Below, in pieces: positions 45,924 through 58,864 of a DNA stretch of 64,000 nucleotides (positions within the stretch are counted from its first letter, which is position 1; every line of letters starts with the position of its first letter). Under the pieces are notes generated by a model that made no database searches, had not been told where the DNA came from, and worked only from the letters and a program-made list of their open reading frames with translations. Both the position numbers and the translations under genes were made by a program. Source of the stretch: Paraphoma chrysanthemicola (Eukaryota; Ascomycota; Dothideomycetes; Pleosporales; Phaeosphaeriaceae); contig JAGMWG010000006.1 in assembly GCA_020744225.1 (NCBI GenBank), forward strand, positions 1,736,001 to 1,800,000. The letters are read 5' to 3'.

Positions 45924-48069
45924 ATGGATAAGATCAAGCATCGTCTCGCAAGCACATTCCGGATTTCACGTCGGCGTGAGCTTCAACAATCTCTCCAGGC
46001 CAATGACAGGAAACCAGATCAAGCTGATGATATGACGCCGGATCAGGCTGTTGACTCGATATCGACCCAGGCTGAGCCAATCATCTGCGAAAATTGCCGC
46101 AAAGTCGATTTTGACTGGCTGCTGGCAAATCCTCTACCATCTGATGAAATACCACAGGACAGCCGTTACTTTCATCTGATGCGCTCTGATAATTGCAAGC
46201 TATGTAATGTGCTGATGCCGGGATGCCCACCTGGTGAGGTGCGTGTACTGAGATCCTTCTTGAGCTCGAGTTTCGGGAGGTGGACTTCGGAAAATGTTCT
46301 TGCCACCTCCCAGAGCTTATTTCTATGTCCAACTAGACTAGAAGACATGTTTCTCGACAACGGAGATTCAATAGTCTATTTTCCTCCATGTCACTCCGTT
46401 CAAAGTCCAAGGCTGTGGCAACCACGGGTTGTATCAGATACCCCCAATTATGAAGCAGCTCGGCAATGGTTAGCGAACTGTCAAACTTGCCATGGTTTGA
46501 CCTGCGAGCATCTTTCAAGGCACCTGATAAAGGGTATGCGCTTGATTGACCTTGACACGCAACGTATTGTGGCTGCAGATCGACTGCAAGATCCACACTG
46601 GATCGCCCTTAGCTGTACATTTTTCCCCTACCGAGCTTCAGTCGACACGTGTGCTAACTAAAGATCTCTATTGCAGACGTGTGGGGCAGTCCACAGCATT
46701 GCTCTCCCATCGAGGTGATTGGCGGCAATCGTCTACCTGATAAATTACCACGCACTATCGAGGACGCCATTACTGTCGCAAAACGTCTCGAGTTTCGCTA
46801 TATCTGGATAGATGAGCTTTGTGTCGATCAAAATGATGCAGCGCATTGTGCTTCACAGATAAAGCAAATGGACCAGATCTACAGAGGTGCCGATCTCACG
46901 ATTGTAGCCGCAGCTGGGGATCACAAGAACCATGGCCTCCCCGGTGTAGGTCTGAAACAGCGTGCCCATAGCACAATTATGGTACCTAGTGGGGGCATAA
47001 TCCAAAACATCGGTCCTGATCCACTTCTAAGCACTCGTGATTCAGCTTGGTCGAAGCGGGCGTGGTAAGCAGGCCATGAATTAGTGTGAGTATCATACTC
47101 TACGCTGAAGCTTACCTTTCCAGGACGTTCCAGGAAAGTTACTTGTCACATCGTCTCTTGATTTTTACGGATCACCAAATGTCATTTTTCTGCCCCAAGA
47201 CATGCTGGAAGGAAGCATTATGTGGACCAGAAGCAATAGACATGCAAAACATAAATTGGGACGATTGGCCAGTGAAACCGCAAATTTGGGATTTCGAACC
47301 GTCGGGGGCATTACAATATGCTTGGAACCTGCTTCACGATTACACTTGTCGAGTCCTTTCTTACGATGATGACGCAATGAATGCGGTCTCGGGGGTTTTA
47401 CATCATCTGAATCGAGCTAATGCACCCGTGTACAATCTCGGCGGCTTGCCGTGCTTCATCGACATCCAGGAACCATCAAACCACTCTTTCGAAGATGCTG
47501 TAGCGCAAGCACTTTCTTGGTATCAGTATGACACGGCTCCACAGCCCGAACGAAGAAAAGCCTTTCGCACATGGACATGGGCTGGTTGGTCAGCTGCCGC
47601 TGGTTGGATTGATACATTGGCAGGTGTCATACTGACATCCTACATAGAAAACGTGGTGTTAGAAGACAGTGCTGATAAGAGGTTCGGCCTACTGGAGCTG
47701 AGTCACTGTGAATCCGGAACAGAATTGCAATCGAAGCTGGACTCTGTGAAAACTTTGATCTTTACAGCACCGATTATTCTTTGTGTCCCGGTCGATGGAT
47801 TTTATATTGAAGTTGGTAATAAAAGATGTAGTTATCTTCGTTTTCCAGAATGGGCTCGTCTTAAATTAGCCCACAAGGTTGAACAGGGCACCTGGAGCTG
47901 CGTTTGTCTTAAGAAGAAAAACTACCTGTATATTTTGGTAGTTGCATGGGTTGATGAGCACACGGCAGAACGGCTCACAGGATTCGATGTGGGCACATTT
48001 GGCTGGCCAGATGAAGAGTACGATCGATACATTGGGAGTCTGGAAAGGCGTCGCATTAGGCTCATATAA
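45924..48069 (+). CDS. HET-domain protein, copy 1
   Basis: Three exons (45924-46614, 46677-47064, 47124-48069) give 674 aa. The N-terminal region has a CxxC pair (ICENCRKVDFDWLL) and NCKLCNVL. The HET domain spans about 224-362: HWIALSYVWG across the first intron, RYIWIDELCVDQND, QIKQMDQIYRGADLTIVAAAG and AWTFQESYLSHRLLIFTD across the second intron. HET proteins trigger cell death on recognition of non-self after hyphal fusion, or act in related immune-like responses. The C-terminal 300 residues hold WTWAGWSAAAGW, usual in this subfamily. It shares this whole layout with the gene at 60312. Confidence 0.88.
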
Positions 48070-48279
48070 TAATACGAGCGGACAGCAACCACGGTATACT
48101 CCTTATGTCACTTTTCAGAGATGAACCCAAAATGTCAGACCTCGTGACCAAGAAACGTGCCGAAAGAGAAAGATCAGGGATTATATTCGCGAAGGTATAC
48201 ACACTACTCGTCACAACGCACACCTACACACACATTTCAGTCTCCAGATACCTTCCCTCCAGCTCTCCAAACCCCGTAC

Positions 48280-49917
48280 TTACTCCTCCGCGACACCGCT
48301 CTCAAACTCCCTACTCTCCCCAATATCACACACCCCAAACACTTCCACCACCTCCTCCTCCTTCCCATGCCCACTCCGCCCCGTCACCTTCTCCACACCC
48401 TTCCACCTCAACGCCTCGACCAATTTCCTCGGCGGCTCAAGCACATCCTCCTCCGTCAACACCCACGTACCCCAATGCATCCCCAGCGCCCTCTTACACT
48501 TCGTATCCACGAAAATATTCACCGCGTCCTTTGGATCCGCGTGCATCCCGCTGAACATGTACCGCGGCTCGTACGCGCCAATGGGAATGAGCCCGAGATC
48601 AAAGGGCCCTCGGTGCGTGCCGATTTGTGCGAAGGCCGGGCAGTGCGGGAGGTGTGCGTAGGCGGCGGAGTAGTCGTCGGTTCCAGGGGGCAGATGGGGG
48701 ACGGTGCGGTAGCCGGTGTCGCTGGGAAAGTGTTAGTTGAATGTCTAAGGTGGTCGGAGGGAACGGAAAGGGAGACATACCCAGCGAAATAAACCTTACT
48801 TCCACCACTCTCAACACTCCAACTCGCCCACAACGTCGTATTCTTATCAAACGGCGTCCTTGCACTAACATGCTGACACGGCAATGCACCTATCGTCGCC
48901 GAAATCACATCCCCCTTCCCATTCCCCTCCGAAGACGTAACACTCACACTCCTCCCCTCCTTCCCCTTCCCAGCACTCTCCAACCTCAAATCCCTCGTCT
49001 CCCACCAATCCAACTCCGTCACCCTCTCCACCCCACACTTCCCAAACCACGCCTTCAACCCCAACGGCACAAAAAACATCGCCTCAGGCCAGCGCTCCTT
49101 GATCCTCAACACGGTGGGATAACTCAAATGATCATAATGACTATGACTAATCACCACAACATCCACAACAGGCAAGTCCTCGATTTCGCATGGCGGCGGG
49201 GTATATCGTTTCAGCGATTTTATTTGCACGGGCGCGCAGCAGTCTTCGAAGACGGGGTCGAAGAGGACGCGTAGGCCCGAGGGGAATTCTATGTAGTAGC
49301 ATGCGTGGCCGAGCCATGTTGCGCGGAGTTTTGGCGTGGAGCGGGTGGGCAGGAAAGATGGGGTTTGGATGGGGACGGTGGGAGGGGTTGTGTTTGGGTG
49401 GTGTTGTTTTCCGGTGATTTTGCGCCTATATGGCTATCAGTATCAATTTCTTCGTCAAGATAGCATAACAAAATGGCAAAAGTTGGGTGAAGGATACGTC
49501 TGCTTTTGGGTTTGGGATCACGAATAGAGAGAAAGGGGACTATATTTACCAAAGCGTATTCCCAAAAAACGCCCAAGGAGATAAATCCCTATAACTCTCC
49601 CACGGATTCCGAAACCCCTTCCCACTCTTTAAATGATGGCTCTTCTCACCGACATCATCCGGCTGCGCAGCACCCTGCGCCGGATCCGATACAACAGCAT
49701 ACAAGCCCGCGATAGTCCCCGCGGTGGCACCAAGTGAGCTCATTTTCACCGTGTTGCTGAATCGCGGTGTCTGCCAAAACTTCTTCTTCGTCGATGGGGA
49801 TTGAAATTTCGCGCGCGAGATTGGTTGTTTTGTTGCAGAATGGCAATGGCGAAGATGGCGATTACTCAACTTCTGCGCCGACTCAGTGAAGAATCGCACA
49901 CTGGCGCGAGAGGACAT
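48280..49917 (-). CDS. NAPE-PLD-like metallo-beta-lactamase hydrolase
   Basis: Three exons (49550-49917, 48781-49425, 48280-48721) give 484 aa. The core shows GKGFRNPWESYRDLSPWAFF, ATWLGHACYYIEFPSG, the metal motif VVISHSHYDHLSYP, PLGLKAWFGKCG, DTGYRTVPHLPPG and MFSGMHADPKDAVNIF, all typical of N-acyl-phosphatidylethanolamine phospholipase D relatives. These release N-acylethanolamines from membrane lipids with a di-zinc centre. The N-terminus from the chosen ATG (MSSRASVRFFTES) looks like a mitochondrial presequence; an in-frame ATG at 50013 would add 32 residues. Dense C-rich open frames on the opposite strand are shadows. Confidence 0.88.
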
Positions 49918-51392
49918 GGATGCGGGATATACTTGTGCAAAACAAGCATCTTCGCGCTTCGCACGTATACAAGTCTTGGAGCGCGTCCGCCAAACTCCGC
50001 GCTGGACGGACATATCGTTGACGTAGTCGTGTTTGGCTTGGAGCTAAGTCGTGATGCATGCTCGTTATTGGCTGTTGCGTGGTGGAAGGCCCGGAAGCGG
50101 CCTGTCTTTGTGTCCGACAACGGTGCTCGGACACGGTGCAGGCTGTGCATCGTGGATGCATATTGTTGAAGGAATGCGCATGGCTTGCTGAATAAGGGCA
50201 ACCATTGTACGGACAAATCGTGCATCGGTAGTAAGACTTACTTCGACTCATCTAGACACATCGCTCGCTCTTGTTGTCACGAATCACAGGCAACGAGGCG
50301 CTACGCCTAGATATCCTCACAATTTCACGGCATTCAATCACTCGTGTGGACATGATATTGTGGTTTCCCATACGGCTGTGCCGCTTTCCAATGTGTTTTT
50401 CGTATTTTGTTGTTACTAATGTGACGTCTGCTTTCTCGCAGGAATACAATGAACGAATTCTTTCCGCCCCGGATGCCCCAAACAATGCCATGTGGTATTG
50501 AACATGAAAGGAAAGAGGTAATTTTCGCCACGCGAGAAGAAAGAGAAGGGAACGCCCGTCGATCTGATGCCACTAATTACAACCGACTATCGCGGAAGGT
50601 AAAGAGGAAGAGGGTAATCAAGTCGTGATCGAGAAAACGTAAAATATGGATCGTATGGTGGCAGCGTCGACTACGTTGGTTCAAGGCCACCATAAAGCTG
50701 GGGCACGACCTCGACGACAGTACCAGCAAGGATCCAGGAGTGACTCAGCGTGTCGAGACCAGCTCCGGAGAAGAACATTATGAGTGCAAAGGGGACCTCC
50801 AAACCAATCTCGAGGTGATGCGTAGACAAGGAAATAATCGTGAAGCCGAAAGCCGGACAAAGCCGGACACTTGGAGCGCCGGGTGCGACCAGCCAGAACC
50901 AAGAAAGACATTGCTGTGTGACACTTTGGTCAAAGAAACAGAACGCCGTGAACCGAATTTCGCTGTACGTGCACCGAGAGAAACCATACCAACCCAGTGT
51001 CTAACGCGGTGCCGATAATAACAAATGAACATGAACCCGAATTCGGGCCAGAGAAATCTATCATGCAAGATGATCGCAAGCCTTATGCGTTTTCGTGAGA
51101 TCCGGAGGGGCGCCGATATGCGTGCAAATAGCGGAAAGAATAGACCATGAGGGCCTGCGGTCGAAGGTGCCAGGTCGGATGGTCTAAGGCTTGGGAAGAA
51201 TCGAATAGGAGGCCAGCGTGTATCCAGGGAGCGACATGTGTCTAGGCGAAATGCGGCTTTGAGGATCCCGGATACGTGGGCAGAAATGAACAATAACTTT
51301 TTGGACAGATGAATCGCTAAGATGGAGATGGGAAGTCGAATATGTAGTTTTGAAGACGACCGGTGTCGTAGATGGAGCCGCATATGCTGCAA
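49918..51392. other. Intergenic, no gene seen
   Basis: This gap contains the promoter of the NAPE-PLD-like gene and the 3' UTR of the cyclin gene. Minus-strand frames running on from the cyclin 3' end have no family character. Confidence 0.4.
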
Positions 51393-52778
51393 CTAGACAG
51401 CGACGGCCTGGGGTCCATATCCGTGGGTCATGAAGTATGGCTGGTGACGCTGTGCGCAGTAGCCACAGCCACAGTTCTGACCATGCTGGTTCCAGACAGA
51501 GGTGCTGTACTGGTTGGCGTATGCAGGCTGGCCATAGTTGGAAGTCTGCTGTTGCTGAGATTGGGCAGCGGGTTGCGACAGAGGTGGAAATCCGAACATG
51601 GTGCGACGCGAGTAACCCTCGGCCTGACCCCAAGTTCCCGTCGTGCCGTAGTACTCCGGAGTAGTAGGTCCGGTGGTGGGAGCGGACGCAGGAGAGTGCT
51701 CGTTGGCAGACCTCCACGGGTCGTACTGGGAGTAGCTAGGCAGATTGTACGACGACTGAGACGACTGAGCCGATTTGGGAGTGTAGTCGTACGAAGCAGG
51801 GTTGTAGGCCTGCTGCATGGGAAGTGGCGGCAACGGCTTGTTGGGGTTGAGGGACCGTCGGTGCACCGAGGTATCAATGGGGCTGAGCTTGTTGCTTCGG
51901 CCTGCGCGTACAGCAGCATGGTCCTGGAAATCCTTCCACTGTCCTGACCAGTACTTCCAGCCTTGGTGCTCTAGCGGGTCGCGGTGAAGCTTGTAGTCAA
52001 TGGCATTCAGCCACTCCATCTCAAGGCGGTTGAGCTCGCCAACGTTGATGCCGCTGACTTCGGACCACGACCTATTAATGAAGGTGTTGTCGTCCAGGAA
52101 CTTGCTACCAAGCACAAGAGCAATAGTGAGAAGACGGAACAAGTGGGTGTCGGTCTTTGGCTCGGCGTACAGCATGGGCATCCTCTCGTTGAGGTAGAAC
52201 ATGCTGAGCAGGATGGTCGCAGATGGCAACCTCGTCGCACACAACACCTGGTGTACCCACTTGCGGAATGATGATGGCATCATGCGGCCTGGGGTGATGA
52301 GTCGCAGGGCGGTCTCGCACACAAAGTCGGTCATAACATCCATGTCGTAGTCCAGCTTCGCGGAGACTCCGCCGACAGGCTTCTCTTCCTTGGCTGGTGC
52401 CTGTGTGCGCTGATTGTACTCGTGTGCGCGTTGATGCTGGAGCGCAGCGTCGGCCATGGAATGACCCGACACGCGCATCGGCGGGAGGATGGTTGCGGAA
52501 GCGGGCTCATAGAAGGAGCTCGGAGGCGGGAGGCTAGGTGGCGCATTGCTCAAGTAGGTGCCAGCCTGTGGGTACATGGGCGGCATAGCAATAGCGAGCT
52601 GGCCGTAGCGGTCTGCGAAGTCGTAGCCATCGTCCTGCTGCCGAATCGTCGGCTGTCCGCCATAGGTGTTCTGTTGCTGGTACTGCATGCTTCCGCAGCC
52701 AGAGTGGTAGCTTGGAACAAACTCGGGGGGTGTCAACAGCTGCCGTGGCAGGTTGTGACGTGGGTAAAAGGACGGCAT
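51393..52778 (-). CDS. Clg1/Pho80-family cyclin
   Basis: A single exon encodes 461 aa from MPSFYPRHN. A Pro/Gln/Tyr-rich N-terminus of about 125 residues precedes a cyclin box: DVMTDFVCETALRLI, FRKWVHQVLCATRLPSATI, LFRLLTIALVLGSKFLDDNT and SGINVGELNRLEMEWLNAID. The last two blocks are diagnostic of the Pho80-like/Pcl group, and the long low-complexity tails match Clg1. The C-terminus is Gln/Ser/Tyr-rich and ends with CGCGYC. Clg1/Pcl cyclins activate Pho85-type kinases, linking nutrient state to growth and autophagy. A start codon upstream in the frame would be GTG, so the ATG at 52778 is used. Confidence 0.85.
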   Translation of the reverse strand: MPSFYPRHNLPRQLLTPPEFVPSYHSGCGSMQYQQQNTYGGQPTIRQQDDGYDFADRYGQLAIAMPPMYPQAGTYLSNAPPSLPPPSSFYEPASATILPPMRVSGHSMADAALQHQRAHEYNQRTQAPAKEEKPVGGVSAKLDYDMDVMTDFVCETALRLITPGRMMPSSFRKWVHQVLCATRLPSATILLSMFYLNERMPMLYAEPKTDTHLFRLLTIALVLGSKFLDDNTFINRSWSEVSGINVGELNRLEMEWLNAIDYKLHRDPLEHQGWKYWSGQWKDFQDHAAVRAGRSNKLSPIDTSVHRRSLNPNKPLPPLPMQQAYNPASYDYTPKSAQSSQSSYNLPSYSQYDPWRSANEHSPASAPTTGPTTPEYYGTTGTWGQAEGYSRRTMFGFPPLSQPAAQSQQQQTSNYGQPAYANQYSTSVWNQHGQNCGCGYCAQRHQPYFMTHGYGPQAVAV

Positions 52779-55700
52779 GATGGCGGGGAGCTGTCGCACA
52801 AGAACGAGAGACGGCGAGAGGCCTGCGAGGTATTAGCGACGCTCTTGAAGGGTAGCAGGCGCAGTGCAGTGACTGGAGGTGTGACGTACAGTCTCTTCGT
52901 TCAGGCCGCTGGGTTGGGTGAGCAGGCGCTCTTCGTGTGTTGAAGACGGATCTAGTACGGCGAGCTCATGCACAAAGACGTTGTCGATTGCGAGATCGGG
53001 CGTGAGACAAGCGAGAGAAGCGTCGAGAGGTCGTGGGAAGATTGTCTCACTGGGACAATGCGACCGGAGAAGGCGGTGGTGAGTCGGCAAACCAGCTGTG
53101 CTGGAGCTAGCGACACGGCGTGTGCGTCGAGATAGACGCGTGCGTGTGCGGCGGTGGAGCGGCGATACCTAAGTGAATAGATCGCCTGGTGATGCGACGG
53201 GTGATGCCGCGTGCGTGTGTTGTTGAAAGACGGAGGCTGAGTGCTCCGGGGGGAAGTCGCAACGTATAAGCAGGCCAAAAGGAAAACAAACGCTCGAAAC
53301 CACGCTCGAAACCGGAAGGCAGATGCAAAGCAGGCTCAAACCCGTGCCGAAAGATGGAACCGTGGATGCAGCGGCGTGGAGGACGTGTCAACCAGAGTCG
53401 AGGGTCTGCAGGGTAAAAGCACGAACAGCCCAACGGCGGACCAGGGGTGTCGTCGGAGAATCGGGGCGAGCCACAACACGCTGACTACACTGCCCAGTGC
53501 AAATTGCGTTTGCGTTTGCGAAGCCCAGTTCAGCAGCGGCGACGGCTACCAGCGCAGGGGAGGGCGAGAGGCTGTACAGTGAAGGCCGAGAAATGCGGTG
53601 CCCGAGGGTGCGAGGAGAGGGATGCCGCGCGAGAGGAGAGGGAGGCTGAGGCCGGCGGGAGTCGCAGCGAGCAACACCTGCACGAGTCGACAGAGGCGGC
53701 GAGAGAGAAGGTGAGGAGGAAGAGGTGAGGTGGGAAGGGCAGAGGAAGGGAGGCGGATGGGGAGGGAGGGAGTTGGGATGGGATGGGATGCAGTGCGTGT
53801 GGAGTGGCTCGTCGGCCGGCCGTTTGGTGCGCGCGCTCGCAGCAGAAGCGAAGACTGGACTGACTGACTGCTGCGTGCAAGCCCGTCCCTTCCCTCGCGC
53901 GGCTGCGTAATATTCGTTCATTAGGGGCCTCACCACCCACTCACCAGGCGTGTCACCACCAGCGCGCGCCTTGATTCGGCCTAGGCGCTCATTATTCGCA
54001 CCCAGCCCGCACAGCGCGGCACCAGCCAGACTGAGCCAGTCAGCTCCATGACACGCGCAATGCTTGCGAGCGCCAGGCACAAAATTCGTTGCACCCTCTG
54101 CAGCCCCCCTAATGCAGACGGCCCCCCCGCCGGCCAATGAACGGCTCCAGGGACGCCCTCCACCCTGCCCTCTGAGCGAGCCACGTCGATGGTGGGTTCG
54201 TCGCCTGCCTCGCAGAACCCTCGTCCCCCTTCCATGCCACACTATGCTGTTCCCAGCGACATGCCGTGCATGCAGCAGTAGTGAGGTCGTTGCTTACCGC
54301 ACCGCTCCGCCGTCAGGCCCTCGAGCGAGCATCCGTGGCCGCTGCTGGCAGTCATCTGCTCCGAGTCACCCTGACCCAAAAGTGACCGTGCCAGTGCTCC
54401 TACAAATATAGATGCGGACCGTGTAGACGAGACACAGATTGCAATAACGCCGCCCAGCGCCTGCAGAAACACGTCCCCTCTGTTGTGCATCACTTGCTTT
54501 TCAATAATATTGTGCGGTCTGTTGCGGGCGCGAGCGGCGACCCGCGCTCGCTTCGCATGCGTGAAAAACCGTGCCAGTCTGCGTGCACATGAGCAGCCAG
54601 CGGGCCTCCGTTGCTGCCCGGGACATGCCACACAGTCTACTGTGTTAGCCGCGGCGTTGAGGATGTCGGGATGACACGATGGATCCACGGCACCTGGCCA
54701 AGGTACTGGCGGTCAACGTGCATCGTCCGGGTGAGGGGTGCGAGGGCCTTGGGATCAGCTTGGTGTTTGCCCATCGGAACACGAAGCTGATTTGGCGGCG
54801 AGACCAACTGCGTCAGGAGCAGCGTCCTGGGCGTGTATGACGCCCACTGACTGCTTGCTCGTGCATCTGTGTGGGATGCACGTCGTCGGCGTCATTCGAA
54901 CAGTGGCGACTCCAGTTCTCGGCCGCCGCAGATTCTTCGTAATCAGCGCCCAGGGCCACATGGAAAGAAAATTTAGCATCCGTTGGGGAAAGCCCGCCCA
55001 CCGTTCTCGCCCGCAGCAAGCCCACTGACTATTTCCTTCCACACCCGCCAAGCCGTTGTTCCGTAAGCCCATTCGCTGCGATTTCTTTGGTCGTTGAGGA
55101 ACGTCAGACACAGCCAGCGATCGCCCGTGGTTCCGTGGAGATCTTCACGCAGGCAACAGGATCTCGTGTTTTTTCCAAGTTACACCTCACGCAGGTCTCA
55201 TTGCTCGCGACGTAGGCCACCATCGTTGTGGCAAGAGTCAAACAGCTGCCTGAAGGGACGCGTATGACGCCGCGCACACGGTCACAATTTACGAATGTGT
55301 ACTTTGGGCGTATCTCGCAACACACTCCTGTCGTATAGACGGAGGCAGAAGCCTCGTGCAAATTGCAAGTGCCATCTATCCATGATCAATCACTGTGTGT
55401 TGGTGTCACATGATGCTGCAGGAACCCTTAAGGATTTTGGCCACTTTCCATAAACCATGCAGCCGCACGTGGTCTCCAAATTGATGGTTGACCTGAGAGT
55501 TGAGCAGACTCTTTGCAATTGTGGCATTTCTCGTATGAAGGATGCAACACAACAAAATTTCGGGCATGCAAGGTCTGCGCATGTAAGGTAATGTCGGCTG
55601 GAATGCATCTAAAATGACTCCTTGGCCTCTCGTTCGAGGATCTAGCGCCGGCTGCTGGTGTTCTTCGCTCGACCTCGACTTCAAACCTGGCTTGTGCGGC

Positions 55701-56135
55701 CGGACATTTCCCTTCCGACTCTTCCGTTGCGCCTTCCTCTGCGAGTGTCTCCCCACAACCCCACCAACTCCTCATCGGAACAGCTCATTCAAATACCCGG
55801 CGAGTGTATGAACTATCTGGACATACCATGCAGAGAGTATCTTCATGAAAGTAGGCATGGATCAAGATGCATCACGAGGCTCGCAGTGCACTCTTGTCAT
55901 ATTGAACATGCATTTGGAAAGGCTCTTCTATCTGAGATGGAGCGACATCGTGGTATCACATAATCACTGAGCAACGCCCCTGTAACTTTTGCCCTATTGC
56001 AGGTCATAATCTAGACATGCGGTCGTTGACCCTATCCCCAAACGCCGGTCGCCATTGCAAATGCTCATTTCCGGAACGTGCGTTGGATATTACTCCACGC
56101 ACCGTAACCGGACACCAAAACCGACGTTACCACGC
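52779..56135. other. 3.3-kb gene-free region upstream of the cyclin gene
   Basis: There are many purine- or pyrimidine-skewed tracts and short open frames on both strands, the longest (53388-54242, minus) of low-complexity composition. None has domain character. This is most likely a long promoter and 5' leader for the cyclin gene plus the 3' flank of the L7 gene. A non-coding transcript cannot be excluded. Confidence 0.4.
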
Positions 56136-57189
56136 CTAGTTCATCTGCTTGATGAGCTCGTTGATCTTGTCTTCCCGGTTACCCAGGTCGCCACCCTCAA
56201 TGAAGTGCTTGAACTTTCTCTTGTGGAACCCACCAGTTGGGCTGTTGAGCTTGAACGGCCACAAGAAGTTGGAGGCTTGTTTGAAGTTGGGGCCGACAGT
56301 GTAAATCTCGTGGATCAAATCCTCCATACAGATCATGCCGTATTTGCCGAGGTTCTCCTCGATGATCTCGTTGTCGGTGAGAGGAAGACGCTGCTTGTCA
56401 ACCTTGCCGTATCCTCGCTTGTAGATGAGTTCGCGGACGGACTTTTGGTTTGGGTAGCCATAGGCAACGAAGGGTTCGACAACTGTACAGACATCAGCTC
56501 ATGTCCAGGATGCACACAGTAGGTTGACTTACTCTTCAGCATCTCCATGGTGGCCTTGGTGAGCCTGATGAAGACACCATTGTTGATTTGCAGAAGGCGT
56601 AGGAGTTGCAAAGTCTTGCGCTTCTTGGGGTCGATCTTGTTGATACCCTTTATCCGCACAACAAAGGCGAGCCTCGACTCAGCGGGAACGTAGAAGCTAT
56701 CACTCTTCTTGGCCTCGCGGGAAAGTCGTATCCTCTCCCTCTCTGCATCGCGATACTCTTTCACATACTTCTCAGCACGTGTGAAGATGACCTCTCGCTT
56801 CTTCTTGCTCTTGTCTGTCCAAAGTCAGCACAGTCTCAGAGACTATGGTACACCATATAGGACGAGGCGAGACGATTGTATCATTCCCGAAAGATGGTTA
56901 ACAATTCGACAACATTGACCGTAGTCTAGCCGATAGTGTGGTAGTTATAATCATCACAATCGCCTGCCTCGAGCCGTCCATGGTGAAGGGGGATATCGTA
57001 CCTCGCTTCTCTTTCGTGGCGAGCGCGCGCTCCTCGCGGGCCTTCTCCTGCGACTTCCGCTTCTTCAGCAGCGTCTCGGGGACGAGGATGTCATTCTGGG
57101 TTGGAACACCTCTGCATGGAGTCAGTATTTGAGCTTCTGAAACACGCGTGATGCGCAGAGTGGCGTAGGGCAACGTACTTGGACGACAT
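56136..57189 (-). CDS. RPL7: 60S ribosomal protein L7 (uL30)
   Basis: Four exons (57179-57189, 57002-57111, 56533-56814, 56136-56482) give 249 aa, the normal length. The 11-nt first exon encodes only MSS and part of a Lys codon, a layout common in ribosomal-protein genes. Blocks in order are VPETLLKKRKSQEKAREERA, KYVKEYRDAERERIRL, FVVRIKGINKIDPKKRKTLQ, LRLLQINNGVFIRLTKAT, VEPFVAYGYPNQKSVRELIY and the C-terminal FKHFIEGGDLGNREDKIN. It is a component of the large ribosomal subunit and should be highly expressed. Confidence 0.95.
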
Positions 57190-58738
57190 GATGAACCTGC
57201 AGCGTCAGGTCAGAGGTTGGAAAAGCTTCAAAATCTCATTTTCGTCAAAGTGTTAGCGCGGAGCTAACCCAGCGTGCTCTAGCGTCTTTGCCAAGACTGC
57301 AGGGTCCTGACAACGACCCAACGACCTTCACCACAAGCGTGCGGTATTGCACGACACGACACGTCCTGGGTCGGATATGGCACATAATTCGTCTGGCGGG
57401 GACAAGTGTCGGCGCGACGTGGTCTGCTTGTGCCGCGTTGACGACTTCGCTGTGAGTGGCTGGCTCGCACCTAGCAGCGACGTCAATATCACATTCCAGG
57501 TATTCCTCTTTCGGAAGTCCGCATTTGTGACAAAGAGACAGACTTTAGGACTGTAACTGTTCAAGTCGATCATCTATCCACTCGCCCTAGTCGGGTATAG
57601 ATCATGAGGAAAAAAAGTACTCTGGACCAATCTGAGTTGGTATCGATGACGATCAACCCTACTTGACGACCACACGAATTACCTCGGGAACTGAACACCG
57701 AGCTACGATCAAGTCCACAACTCGTGTGATGAGTGTAGTCTATTCCATCAGACATTGTACACCGATTTTTCTCACAACCAAAGTTTGATTTAGTTACACC
57801 CACTCACTTCTAAACTGGCTTTGCCCACCACAATGCAGTTCACGGCATCTTTGTCCGACATCTGCTTTATGGGCGCCTCCATAACACCTGCAAATATCTT
57901 CTCACCCGTTAAAGTTCCCTTAGTAATTGCAAGTATATCAACGCTGCAGAAAGATCCATATTTTCTGGCATACGGGTATCGGGATTTCATCACTGAACAC
58001 TCAAGGCGGAAGCGCGAGGATTTGCATCCTTACTATCAGACGCTGCTGGCGAATCAGACGGATCCAGACGAAGACGCAACAGATGCTCGCTCACGTGCTA
58101 TTCGCTACGCCAAAGACCACTATGAGTGCTACTATGTCAAGGACATCATGTGCATCGATCGATGGCTTCACAAAGCTCATTGGAGATGAGAGCCATTCTT
58201 GCGGGCCGCCTAGAGAGTTGTGCAGAGTTTTCGCTGCCGTGCATGTTTCATTGTTCGTCTTGCTGAAGCTAACGCGAGCGCATTTGCAGCCCTTCCCAGT
58301 GCGCCACATGCACATCGGTCCATCCCGTTGAGCCTCTGGAGCGCCACCTGATGTGGCTGTCAAAACGTCATGTAAACGACGGAACCATTTCCTGGCTCGA
58401 GGATTGCCGCTCAGCTGCCGCAATTGGACAGGTTCTTGGTCGGTAACGGTTACATTCCACACCCATGGTCCTAATGCGGAAGCGAAACCTAGCACATCCA
58501 CCACCACGCAACATCATAGCCGAGAACAAAGATGCCGCCCGAAAACATCACAAGCTATTTTTACAACTGCACTATCATGGCTTCTTTGAACAGAAGGACC
58601 GAGTATGACTGGATGCTTGCAAACGGCCAGAGAAGAATGCTGTATAAGACGCAGCTACTGAACGCAGACTCAATCTGTACCTTCTCTATTCATCAGGAAT
58701 TCACTCGCTCAAGTCCTTAAGAACCTCAAATCTTCATC
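57190..58738. other. Intergenic with one doubtful small frame
   Basis: The only frame I would keep in mind is 57833-58189 (plus): 118 codons from an ATG, with FLAYGYRDFITEHSRRKRED and ECYYVKDIMCIDRWLHK. It has no domain I recognise and no intron or neighbour to confirm it. The rest shows nothing. Confidence 0.3.
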
Positions 58739-58864
58739 ATGCAGATTCGTGATTACTGGACACAGGTTCTTCCACTCACTTCCGACGCATACAAGCCTTA
58801 CGAAACACCTGAGCCATACGCACCTATCCCATACAATCCTCATCCATACCCCGACTATCCCGTC

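Noticed and set aside
48157..49274. Plus-strand frames rich in Pro, His and Ser opposite the NAPE-PLD-like gene
   Set aside because: Shadow of a codon-biased minus-strand gene whose domain motifs are complete.
53388..54242. 284-codon minus-strand frame upstream of the cyclin gene
   Set aside because: Low-complexity Ser/Pro/Arg composition, no domain, likely produced by skewed base composition.
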